This document shows positions 51,703-61,126 of a stretch of 64,000 bases of DNA, piece after piece. Numbering within the stretch: the stretch's first letter is position 1; every line of letters starts with the position of its first letter. The translations under genes were made by a program, and so were the position numbers. Source of the DNA: Paraphaeosphaeria minitans (Eukaryota; Ascomycota; Dothideomycetes; Pleosporales; Didymosphaeriaceae); the NCBI GenBank assembly GCA_015832175.1, contig WJXW01000020.1, positions 247,489-311,488 on the forward strand, written 5' to 3'. The notes under the pieces were generated by a model. It was not told the origin of the DNA and searched no databases. It saw only the letters and a program-made list of their open reading frames with translations.

Positions 51703-53031
51703 TCACGCACTACATGTCAAAGGCCGCGAGGTACTGAGCCTCGTGCCTACATCGGGGAGGCCTTGCGCGCTCCATCGCGATCGCAGTTCGCCGTACCAAC
51801 GATCGTCGTGGAAGACCCACGCCGTTGCCTCACTGCAGGGCGCACGGCAATGCAAGTATCTGAATCCTTGTGCATTTCGTAGCCGCCGCTCCATCGCACC
51901 ATCGCAAGCAGCGCTCGAACTGGAGAAACGAATGTTCCAAAACATATGCGCGAACGGAGCACCGGTGCCGAAGCTGCATCTGCCAAACGATTCTGGGGGC
52001 CTGACGGGGTACATCCATATTGGCCAGATGCCTTGGGCTTCATGGAAATTGCGGATGTGCTCTTCCGTGGCTTCAGCTGGTAATCCAATATCTTGCAACA
52101 CCGCGGAGCTTGACTCATCCCCAAAGTTGGCACTGCTTTTCTGACCCCATGAGCGTCGCTTTCTGCGTGCCTGAGGGTGGCGATCATCATGCCGAAACAA
52201 ATATTCCATAACAGGCAAGATCTCGACACGCCGCTTGTAGGCTAATCTCGAGTCATACCAGACGGACCGCGCATGTCGCGAGAAACTGTTGCCCTTCAGT
52301 GATTGGAGAACGGATGCACGGCCTGTCGTCGGTGTGAAACGGCCGGTAATCGCGAGGCCCGAGGACGAGTCGAACATGATGACTTCCACAAAGTCCGTCG
52401 ATAAGTCCAGCATCGACAGGGGTGGCCCCGAAGGACCTCGCTCTATTTGCTGCATCATGCATCTTGCCCCAGAGATGGAAAATATGGGCGAATACATAAC
52501 CTCCACGTACCCACCTGCCGGGATCAGCGCTATCTCCAACAACGTCGTTAGCCCCAGACTATGCAGCGCCCCAGCACTTCCCCACAACAAGTCCGCGGTA
52601 TCTTTGTCATCGCTTCTTGCCATCACGTACTGTCCATTACTTAGGATCACCTCCATCGATAATACTGTGCAGTCAAAGGTGCCAAACATGAAGGACGAGG
52701 ACTCCGTCGTCGTTGCGGCAAATGCATCCGCGACAGATATTGTCTTAGAACCAGCGACGACTGCTGGAACGAATCCGCACTCCAAAGTCGCTTGTACGAG
52801 CGTTCCCATGGTTACATTGGGCTCGACCCAAGCGGTGGAAGTATCGAAGTCAAGTTGTACTATCTTATCGAAGCCTGGGACATCACTAGGAGCATTGAAA
52901 GCCGCCCTTTGGGCGCGGAAGCTGCTGCTTGGGCGAATTTGGCCTGTTTCTTCTATGGTTCTGCGTAGCGCGGCCACAGCGCTTCGATGCTGCTCCCACG
53001 GCTTGGGATCGTATTCGAAAACTGTTAGCAT
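51703..53031 (-). CDS. Divergent DHCR24/DIMINUTO-like FAD-linked oxidoreductase
   Basis: 442 residues from ATG 53031. The FAD_binding_4-type half is recognisable: TAWVEPNVTMGTLVQATLECG near 68, TESSSFMFGTFDCTV near 110, VILSNGQYV near 130, and GALHSLGLTTLLEIALIPA near 155. The C-terminal half matches the sterol-reductase-like family: VMEYLFRHD near 280, VLQDIGLP near 318, IWPIWMYPVRPPESF near 345, and DDRWYGELRSRWSAQGLP near 415. Relatives reduce sterol or other double bonds with FAD at membranes. Oddities: the glycine-rich GGGFAGT-type FAD loop reads ADAFAAT, the HGSTNSTR-type loop is absent, and about 50 residues are missing between EYLFRHD and VLQDIGLP. It may be inactive, or have diverged to a new function. 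Confidence 0.7.
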   Translation of the reverse strand: MLTVFEYDPKPWEQHRSAVAALRRTIEETGQIRPSSSFRAQRAAFNAPSDVPGFDKIVQLDFDTSTAWVEPNVTMGTLVQATLECGFVPAVVAGSKTISVADAFAATTTESSSFMFGTFDCTVLSMEVILSNGQYVMARSDDKDTADLLWGSAGALHSLGLTTLLEIALIPAGGYVEVMYSPIFSISGARCMMQQIERGPSGPPLSMLDLSTDFVEVIMFDSSSGLAITGRFTPTTGRASVLQSLKGNSFSRHARSVWYDSRLAYKRRVEILPVMEYLFRHDDRHPQARRKRRSWGQKSSANFGDESSSAVLQDIGLPAEATEEHIRNFHEAQGIWPIWMYPVRPPESFGRCSFGTGAPFAHMFWNIRFSSSSAACDGAMERRLRNAQGFRYLHCRAPCSEATAWVFHDDRWYGELRSRWSAQGLPDVGTRLSTSRPLTCSA

Positions 53032-54062
53032 CTAGGGCGAATCAATCGAAAGGTTCAAGGCACAAAGAGCCTGTAGCATGTTCTGAATGATAGTATTCCT
53101 TATAATTAGCAGGTTCGCTGACAACGCACTTTGTTTGTGGATTAGCAAATCTCAGTACTCAGCATAAGAGCCGGCGACAAGTCATTCACATGAATAGCAG
53201 AGCGTGTCAGCAGATACTAGCTATCAAATTCTGATATGCTGAGCTTAGCTCTGAGCCATGGGCAGCTACATACCGTGACCGTGTCTGTCGCTGACACCGC
53301 ATAGGTTCAGATCACCACCGTTGGCATGTTCTGTGGGGGTTGAAGTAAGCCTATCACGGGCTGGTGGGTGTTCATGGAAGATGCTTATCTGTGCATTTCA
53401 CACGCGATGTATGTTACGGCAGCAGCTTTTTGGCCGTTCTTGCTTACGCAGTGCTGTGAACGAGGCCAGAGGAAAGCTATGCAGCTCGTGCAGCCTCTTC
53501 GTGAGCGAGGAAAAAGAGGAGCGAACCCGTATTCGGTTGTGCCTTCGCTGACAAAAAATTGTGTCTACAGCTGCTTTGACCATCCAGCCTACTGCAGCTT
53601 GATCGAAGTTGTCCGGGAGCTCAATGCGGAAGGTGGAACCAAGCCCCTCGCACGCGGACACAGACGTATGATCCGGTCTACAAAGGTAGGAAGGGCGAAT
53701 AGTACTACTTAATATGGTGAAATATTTGTGGATGGCATCCAATTTCAGTGGCTAAAAGAAAAGTGGATGATTTGTGAATCGTTTCACTGATCGCGAAATT
53801 ACCACGGCCTAGTCTAAGGCCATCGGTTCATGCTTGCTCCTGCAGCATCATTTTCTGTGCCTCTCCTTGTTCCGATAATCCCTTGACCAGCCCTATAGTT
53901 TCCAGAACACTGATTGAGCGAGCGCGTCCGATTTGCCGGCCTTCAAGGCGCTCGGCACCGACTTGGGCGCCTTAGTGTTGTTTGCAAGTGCCACTTCTGC
54001 GATGTGTACATAGCTCCGCCTGCATCGACGAAGAAGACATACTTGCATTCCATCCACTCATC
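53032..54062. other. Intergenic region
   Basis: Promoter side of the oxidoreductase gene. A plus-strand ATG frame at 53368-53712 (114 codons) has no recognised motif and I do not support it. Confidence 0.4.
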
Positions 54063-54407
54063 TCATCCAGTCCGATAGTCTTGCGCTCCATGTTCACATT
54101 CCTCGTGATTGCATGCACACGGACTTTCGGGGGGTTTTCCGTAGAACGCCATTTTGAAAACATTATTAGGCTTGAGCCGAAAGAGATCACAAGGGCACCT
54201 CTTGCAGGCCGTGTTGTGAATCTGTTCCGGCAACATGCGCGGGTGCCTTCTTCCTGATGCGCAACAGTTAGCGTCGCTCGATGAATGGCAACCTTTGGAT
54301 TAAAACGACAAGTCATTCGTCGAGCCCGCTATACACCTACTTCGAGAAATTATTTCTGTCGCAATGGCGGTGAGGGCAACGATAAGGAACCCTTGAGCAA
54401 GATTCAT
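54063..54407 (-). CDS. Small secreted cysteine-rich protein (candidate effector)
   Basis: Exon 1 (54407-54341) and exon 2 (54253-54063) flank an 87-bp intron (54254-54340) with donor GTAGGT, branch GCTAAC and acceptor CATCAG. The product is 85 residues. Residues 1-21 (MNLAQGFLIVALTAIATEIIS) are a signal peptide by composition, followed by RRRR, a possible Kex2-type cleavage site. The mature part has six cysteines in two clusters (ACKRCPC near 39-44 and PCACNHEEC near 68-76), enough for three disulfides. The 5' region has a CT/CA-rich leader and a CATAAATT box near 54490, typical of strongly expressed fungal genes. No homology assigned; effector is inference from size, secretion and cysteine content. 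Confidence 0.55.
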
Positions 54408-55721
54408 GGCTTGTCTTGTTGTTGAGACTCGTACGTGTGTTGAAGTGAGAAAGGAATGATCAAGTCAAGGACAGCAGCGTCCCCAATTTATGCACCCTGA
54501 TGTATACCATCCGTGCATCCGTGCGCAATGATGCCTGCTGCGCAACGAAACGTATCCGACGGCTGCTCAGGGGAGGATCCTGAGACAAACCGGTGAAAAC
54601 CGAGCTTGCCCGCCGCTCTTTTCCCTTTATATCAGTGAGGTGCGGAGAAGGAATGAGAGACTGAGTTGATTGTACCAAGCTAACCAGAGGATCCCTTAAG
54701 TACGAGGATCGTAGTCAGCAGCTAGTTTACATAAGGTCGGTTGTATCATGCGACAGTGCTGAACGTGATGCCAGCTACACTGACACTCAAGATCTCCTCT
54801 AGCGTGATCCTCCGAAGCCAGCTCAAAGGCCGCCTCCAGAAACGAAAATTCAACCCTACGTGGCCATCCCCCCTGGCCAAATGTAGATCGTACACAGATG
54901 ACTTCACCTCATTTCCAAGCGGATGGCTGCAGTTCCGCAGAGCAGCACCTGAGTGTGAATTGTGGTTAAGTGTTCCCAGATTTCAGGACTGTCCATTCTT
55001 TTGACTTTGTCATACCTGACAGCGCTGATATATCTGCACCACGCGAGAAGAGACCTGAACAGGAACCTTACCCGTACCGTTATTGAGCATTCCTTGCACC
55101 CTGTGCATCTACATGGAGGTGTCTTTTAGGCAGCTCCACCCCATTGGAATTTGTCGAACCTCGGACCCTGCGTCTTGCTCAGTATCTGCTTGCAGCTTCG
55201 GAATCCTCATGGCTGAACCTTCCAGTAAGCCAGCAGGCTTTTCGTTGCGATCCAGCCGATGCTGTTATCCCCTCATGCGATCTGATGTAGTTTTCGCAGT
55301 CATACCACGACTCTACGAGAGACACCTCGCACAAGAGGCACGTTTGTGATAGGTACCGAGTTGGACGACTTCCCCGTTCGGGCCTCTAGCCGGCTTTAAG
55401 TCGTTGCCAACACATACTAAGCCGGTCTGCGGGAACCTATTGCAGCTGGACGAGTCGAAATTCTTCTTTGATATTGTGTGCTTCACTGGTTGAGAGCATC
55501 TGATAGGAATATAACCGGTATCGTAGTAGCAACACATGGCTGCAAGACTTGATTGAAAGACGGAGTTGGACAGTACGGCGGTTACTACAGAAGCCTTTAT
55601 AATTTATTGTACGATACCCACCCTTGTAATAAAATAACTTGAGACAAGGCTTTTTGGAATAATGGAAGCTTCTGAGGCAAGTTCTAGGTTGGATACTTGC
55701 ACCGTGATCACTTGAAACATC
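54408..55721. other. Intergenic region
   Basis: Contains the promoter of the secreted-protein gene in its first 300 bp. Nothing supported in the remainder. Confidence 0.4.
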
Positions 55722-55949
55722 ATGAACAAGAACCGTCAGTACCATAGTGGCCCGTTACCACTATCTTCTCAAGGACAGAAGATGTACAACGGGGTGAGAA
55801 AAAACGACTCGCTCACATTCCATAAAGTAGACGGGACATATCAAGGATATGTTAACGGATTGATATTGTCGCACACTGAGCACGGACCTAGTGTCAAAAC
55901 CTATGGACGTGGTGTCGCAGGATCAAAGTACTTGCAATGCGGCCATTGA
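55722..55949 (+). CDS. Short hypothetical frame
   Basis: 75 codons with an ATG (MNKNRQYHSG), hydrophilic, no motif. It overlaps the 3' end of the opposite-strand DUF7730-like gene by 27 bp. It may be a chance frame. Confidence 0.2.
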   Translation: MNKNRQYHSGPLPLSSQGQKMYNGVRKNDSLTFHKVDGTYQGYVNGLILSHTEHGPSVKTYGRGVAGSKYLQCGH

Positions 55950-56792
55950 TGCATAACACGTGCGCTTCAATACAAGCTCTATGCGTTCATCTCCTTTCTC
56001 CACGTATTCCATCAAATGCTTTTCCAGTAGCCCAAGCTCTGGATCACACCTGTCGCAGCGGCCTTGTTTGCAATCCCTACAGTTGGATTTTATTCGAACG
56101 TCGACGCAGAGTTTTCTGAGCCCAGGAAGTTGCGCGAGGGCCAGGTTATCGGGAACGGGCTGGGGAATGTCGCTCAACCTCTCCACCATGTGCACAGCCC
56201 TCCAAGTAACCAGATGTATCTCAGCGATCGCTTCTCGCTTCGCTGCCTCAAATGTATCCACAAAGGCATGGAGTCCTTGCTCGCTCTTGATGCGGAAAGC
56301 GTTGAATATGAACGGAATTAGCCTCGCTTCCGCATGGATCCGCCGGCACGTTCTGAGAAGACTTAGGAAGTTCTTCTGTCGGTTCAGAACTCTAGTTGCA
56401 ATACTTTTAACACCGTAGCTGGGCCAGCAGTGCACTTCAAAGACCATTCCGCTCAATGTGTGCACCCAAATCTGATTCCTGAGCTCTGCCGAAAGGCAAA
56501 GCAGGGAGGGCTCTTTGACCTGACCTCTGGGTAAAGTTTTGTCAAGCGCTGCCACACGCGATTTAGTCGCCGTCGGTGTCAGCCACCGGGAAGTCACGGC
56601 GAATGAAGGAGGCTCCAAATGCCAGGGGATTCGGTGAGTAGGGCGGGCAACAAGACTGGTCAGCATCCGGGTGCAGAGAGCTACCTTTATAATGTGTGAC
56701 AGGACGGAAGCTACGACAGGACTAGTGCAAGGATTATTGAACCAGGCAATTGCATGCCAAGAAATCATGTGGAACACAGCTTGAGAATCCAT
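55923..56792 (-). CDS. DUF7730-like (2EXR/F-box-like) fungal protein
   Basis: 289 residues, intronless, ATG 56792. After a hydrophobic N-terminal 90 residues it has the family pattern SLLCLSAELRNQIW (LPxELRxxIY type) near 94, followed by FLSLLRTCRRIHAEARLIPF near 143 (LLxTCRxIxxEA type) and an IAEIHLVTW strand. These proteins are abundant in Pezizomycotina and their function is unknown; the LPxELR motif resembles an F-box start, so an adaptor role is sometimes proposed. A C-x2-C-x4-C-x2-C cluster (CRDCKQGRCDRC) near 242 may bind zinc. No damage was seen. Confidence 0.7.
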   Translation of the reverse strand: MDSQAVFHMISWHAIAWFNNPCTSPVVASVLSHIIKVALCTRMLTSLVARPTHRIPWHLEPPSFAVTSRWLTPTATKSRVAALDKTLPRGQVKEPSLLCLSAELRNQIWVHTLSGMVFEVHCWPSYGVKSIATRVLNRQKNFLSLLRTCRRIHAEARLIPFIFNAFRIKSEQGLHAFVDTFEAAKREAIAEIHLVTWRAVHMVERLSDIPQPVPDNLALAQLPGLRKLCVDVRIKSNCRDCKQGRCDRCDPELGLLEKHLMEYVEKGDERIELVLKRTCYASMAALQVL

Positions 56793-58726
56793 GACAGCGC
56801 GTATATGATTACAGAAAAGATGATTGTAACTTAGTCATCTTGTTTACTGAAAATGCTGCCTTGAGAATCCCGTCAGAGAGAGCATCTATGATGTGCTCAA
56901 TTAGCAGTGTCCAGAAATAGGTCAGCATGTAACGCTAGACCGGTGCATGGAAAATACGATCATCATTCAGCTTACTTCGCCGCGTGATGTTGGGATCGGG
57001 AAGAAGTATTGGCCTCCGAGACGTGTCCTACCGCAGAGAGTACATCTCTCACCAGAGATGCATCTCGATGCATCTGACTATGGGGTCACATTGTGTCTAA
57101 ATAGAACAAGGCGTATGGACTCTCAATAGCAATGGCGTGGGGTTGGCTTTCGTGGAGCAACGCTTTTTCATCCGGCAAGAACATTTTTGAGCTGTCGCAG
57201 CAGAGCTGTGGCTGAAAATGGGGGCAAGTCGCACGATATAGTGAGGACCGGGAAGCTGGAATGTACAACGTCATCTGCGGTTGTTACAGCATTTAGCAAA
57301 CTATCCCCGTATCCCTGACCACTTCGCTGTGTTCTCGTTCCCTTTGCATTATGCGGACATTATCCCTTCGAGCCTTACAATCTGGTGCTGATCCCTACCT
57401 CCCAACTTCCACGGATGATTCCAGGATAAGCTGGCTAGCGTCTGACTGGAGTCGTCCCCTCCGCGTCCTCCCGGACCTTCCTGTTCGGGAAACCTTCGGT
57501 TAATAGTTTTATACATTTCAGGAGAAACCTTCCCATTCCCAAATAGCACCCAATGAGATGCTTTATTGGTGTAGAATCCGTGATGCTTTCCGGTGTGATC
57601 CTAGGAGTGGTCAGCCTTCTGTCAGATGCGACCTGCGTCGGGATACAACAAACTCTAAGTCCGTATGGCATTTCAAGCTTTCGAGAAGCACAGATACTAG
57701 ACGCTGTTACTATGCATGCGGCATAAGAGGGATGGCTTCATACCGAGAACGACTGAGAGTACGAAGAACATGGGCATGGTGGTGCAGGCGTTGCAAAAAC
57801 TGTTGGTGTTTGGTAACAGTATTCTGACCTAGCAGAATTCTCTGCTCTTATGCTAATTATATTGGCCAAAAGGTATTAACGGTGTACATTTCCTGTGTAG
57901 GCAGACACTTGTGAGACGTTTTATCCGTCAGCCGCGCATAGGCCATGTGAAGCGAAAGTGTCAGCTAATGCACATTTTTGCGTGCAGACGTGGGGCATAG
58001 TCGCTGGGACTAAGACGAAAATGAGTAAGGAATTGTTCTTCACTTTAGCCTTCTGCTTACAATTGCGCACGGTATTGATGATGCGTTGGGGACCGGCGCT
58101 GTAGGTAAGAACTTCCGTCGAGTAAGCTAGTTTAAAAGAAAACACCGCGCCTGGGTCTAGTTTAACACGTAGATAAGTAGTATCATAATGTGAGTACACG
58201 ATTTGACGGAACCTCCAGTTTTTTTTTTTTTTTTTTTTTTTTTTGGTGGAAAGGCTCTCTATCGACAGTCCGGTGCATCTTTGGAATGATGGTCATTTCC
58301 TCAACAGGGCCCTAGGAGGGCCCAGATGGGATATCAGACAAGTCGTACTCCGTGCAGATAGAGGTGCGTTCCGACGTTGAGACTATTCCAATAAGCATCG
58401 TCCTACCCATCGTTGCCACTGTATCTCGGCTGAGCCAGAATGATGGGAAACAATACTGTTGATGCTGCTGATAGCGCTGAAGGCTGCCGATCCCTGCCGA
58501 TGTTGCTGATACTGCTGATAGTTCTCATTAGGACGTCCGGTTCAATGCGACTAAGCATGTCCGCACGGCCCCATTGTCTCAACAGCCACGATACCAGCAA
58601 ACACAGACTCGGGCCGCTACATGGGTGAAAGCTTATAAGGAATGCTATTTCTCTGTAAATTCGCGGTTTTTAAGACGCTACCCACGCCGAGTTCACGTTG
58701 TATAAGTTCACCCCGCCACCTAGTAT
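56793..58726. other. Intergenic region
   Basis: No supported gene. Contains the poly(T) tract and, near 58697, TTGTATAAGTT, a likely TATA box for the transporter gene. Confidence 0.4.
58219..58244. repeat. Poly(T) tract, 26 bases
   Basis: Uninterrupted run of T. On the minus strand it could be the poly(A) tail of an old retroposed sequence. Confidence 0.9.
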
Positions 58727-60448
58727 ATGACTCAACTCCTCATGGAAGGTGTTCCTATGACAAGTGGTGCGAAGAGCGGAAGCAGGCTCCACACTGAGGA
58801 ACTCTCCGCTTACAAAATATCTTTATCGTCAAACAGCTCGGAAGGCCTACGTCGTGTACGGGATGATATTCCGGTACGTCTATGGACAGTCGCTTCAATT
58901 AGCTTTTGGGAAAAAGCAGCCTTCTGGGGCTTGTGAGTAGCCTGTCTGCGTTTTTTCATAGGTAGGCTAATGCATAATAGGACGGCACCGTGGCAGAACT
59001 ATATGCAGCACCCTCCTCGGCTCACTCACAAAGAGACTCCTGGTGCACTTGACCTGGGCCAGGTGAAAGCTACACGCATCTACTGCGCCTTTTACATCGC
59101 CTACTATGTCTCTCCGATGCTTTTCGCTATCGTGTCCGATTCTCGTCTGGGCCGATACAAAACTCTCTTCGTTTGTTTAGTGCTCTTCAACTTGGGCTGC
59201 GCAGCGATGACACTTAGCTCGTTGCCTTCGAGTCTCGCTGCAGGCTGGGGCTTACCAGGCCTCATTATAGCCATGATATGTGTGGCCCTAGGAGGTGGCG
59301 GTTTCGAGTCCAACATGGCAGCATTCTTAGCTGATCAGTATGCCGAGACCGAACCGCGCATCAAGACATTATCTTCCGGGGAAGAGGTGCTCACAGATCG
59401 AGTCCTCACAATCGAATATATCTATAGTCTGAACTATTGGCTAGGTAACGTTGGATCGCTATCCTGGTTTGCTGTCGTAACTCTGGAAGAGAACGTCAGC
59501 TTCGCAGCGGCATACGGTCTGTGTTTCGGGTTCGTATCTATCTCGCTGCTCACGCTACTAGCTGGAAGAGGATATTTCTTAAGGGTGCCGCACGAATCCA
59601 AAATCTTCACTCAGGCGAGTCGGGTATTGCTCTGCGCTTCTCGAAATGGTTTTCGACTCGCCTGCGCTGAACCCGAGTACCAACTCGAGCATCGCCGCAA
59701 GGTCGTTCCCTGGAGTGGTCAGTTGGTTCGCGAACTTCGTCGAGCGTTGCAAGGGTGCCGAGTCTTGCTCGCTTTCATCGTGTTCTACATTTGCTTTGAT
59801 CAGATGCAGAACAACTTGATATCGCAATCCGCGCAGATGGAAACCAGCGGTACCCCGAACGACATGCTTCCGGCCATGAACCAAGTGGGTTGCATCCTCT
59901 TCACACCCTTCATACATCATGTCATCTACCCTCTGCTCCACAAGCGCCATATATACCTCCAGCCGATCACGCGCATGACTATCGGGTTCGGATTCGTGGT
60001 GTCTTCGATGGCATACACTACAATCGTGCAGAACGTTATCTACTCTTCTGTTCCATGCTACAACCATCCACGAGCGTGCAGTTCGGTCGCAAACCGCGAG
60101 CCAAATCACGTCAATGTCTGGATCCAGGCACCAGTGTTCTTCCTCATTGCCATGGGCGAGGTATGGGCTTACGTCACGGCGCTTGAGATCGCTTACAGCC
60201 ACGCTCCACAAAACATGAAGGCCATGATCCAGGCCATCTTCCCACTCATGGCGGGGGTTGGATCAGCGTCCGCAATGGGACTGACAACGTTCGCTCACGA
60301 CCCGAATCTCGTGACCTTCTACGCGTCCTTAGCCGGCGGGATGGCTATCACAACGGTCGTCTTCTGGCTCTTATTCCACAAGCACAACAGTGACCACGCC
60401 GGGAACAAGAGCGATGTATCTGTGGGTTTCGCAGGCACTCCGTCCTAA
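58727..60448 (+). CDS. PTR2/POT-family peptide transporter-like protein
   Basis: Exon 1 (58727-58932) and exon 2 (58981-60448) join across a 48-bp intron (GTGAGT...GCTAAT...ATAG) through codon TT|G, giving 557 residues. The N-terminal tail leads to SFWEKAAFWGLTAPWQNYMQ (first membrane helix of the family, normally ExxERFxYYG). About 12 hydrophobic helices follow, with SDSRLGRYKT in the first loop and IYSLNYWLGNVGSLS, the PTR2 signature, near 190. Members import di- and tripeptides or nitrate with protons across the plasma membrane. Here the ExxER motif reads SxxEK, losing the first Glu and changing Arg to Lys; that motif supports proton coupling, so transport may differ. Three in-frame ATGs occur at 58727, 58742 and 58757. 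Confidence 0.85.
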
Positions 60449-60453
60449 CGCTG

Positions 60454-61126
60454 TCAGCGCAAAAGCATGGTTGCAGCTCTTATTCCGGAGCCAGGACATG
60501 CTGACACGAAGCTTAGTTTGATCACCCTCCCGTACGCCAACAGTGGACTGGTCTCTCCGAGCACTCCAATCTCACAGCCACAACGATCGTGAGCTAAGAA
60601 CATGGGATTGCGTTCGGGGTCGACGGCAGCCGTGTCGTACCAGGTGACTCCACCGTCGAGCCCGTCCAAGGTCAGCAGGCACCCGCCCCGGTCCCAGAGC
60701 TGGCTCATCCAGTACAAAGCCTCCCATCACCACCTCGAAGCCCGTCCAAGAACACACGGAAGCTCCAGAAACGACAGCCCCGGTTCTCAATGGTCTTCTA
60801 GCGTGGAATGACTTCCGCTTCCACACCTCATTCCAGCCCATCCCTCGATGGTCACCTCGTCACCTGGGCACCCGAGATGAGGGAGTTGCACATGAATTCA
60901 CAGGAGCAACGGTGGTGAAGAGCGCTTGCATCAATGGCAAGAACCGTCTTGCCTGTATCGAGCCGGAATATGGTAGCCGTCCAAGCGCCATCCCACGCGT
61001 TGTCTGGAAAACGATGCCGAACCGAAGAAACCCACAAACACTTGACCTCTCATTCGCCGTGATCCCTGCGTCTACCACGAGCTCTCCCTTTTCGAAACGA
61101 TCCCTCTCTTACTTACCTGCAGCCAT
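60454..61126 (-). CDS. Poorly resolved multi-exon or decayed gene
   Basis: ATG 61126 begins MAAG followed by a perfect GTAAGT donor at 61116. Downstream, one frame reads CLWVSSVRHRFPDNAWDGA and LDTGKTVLAIDASALHHR (about 61037-60890). Another reads MYWMSQLWDRGGCLLTLDG, TWYDTAAVDPERNPMFLAHD and GRVIKLSFVSACPGSG (60717-60457, stop 60454). These look like parts of one protein with aromatic and Asp-rich loops, but between 60870 and 60720 the frame changes and a TGA intervenes. Either one or two introns remain to be placed (GTGACG at 60860 to CTAG at 60798 is possible) or the gene is broken. Convergent with the transporter, 5 bp apart. No family recognised. Confidence 0.35.

Noticed and set aside
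59579..60211. 210-codon minus-strand frame opposite the transporter
   Set aside because: Antisense to conserved membrane helices; Arg/His/Asp-rich as expected for a shadow.
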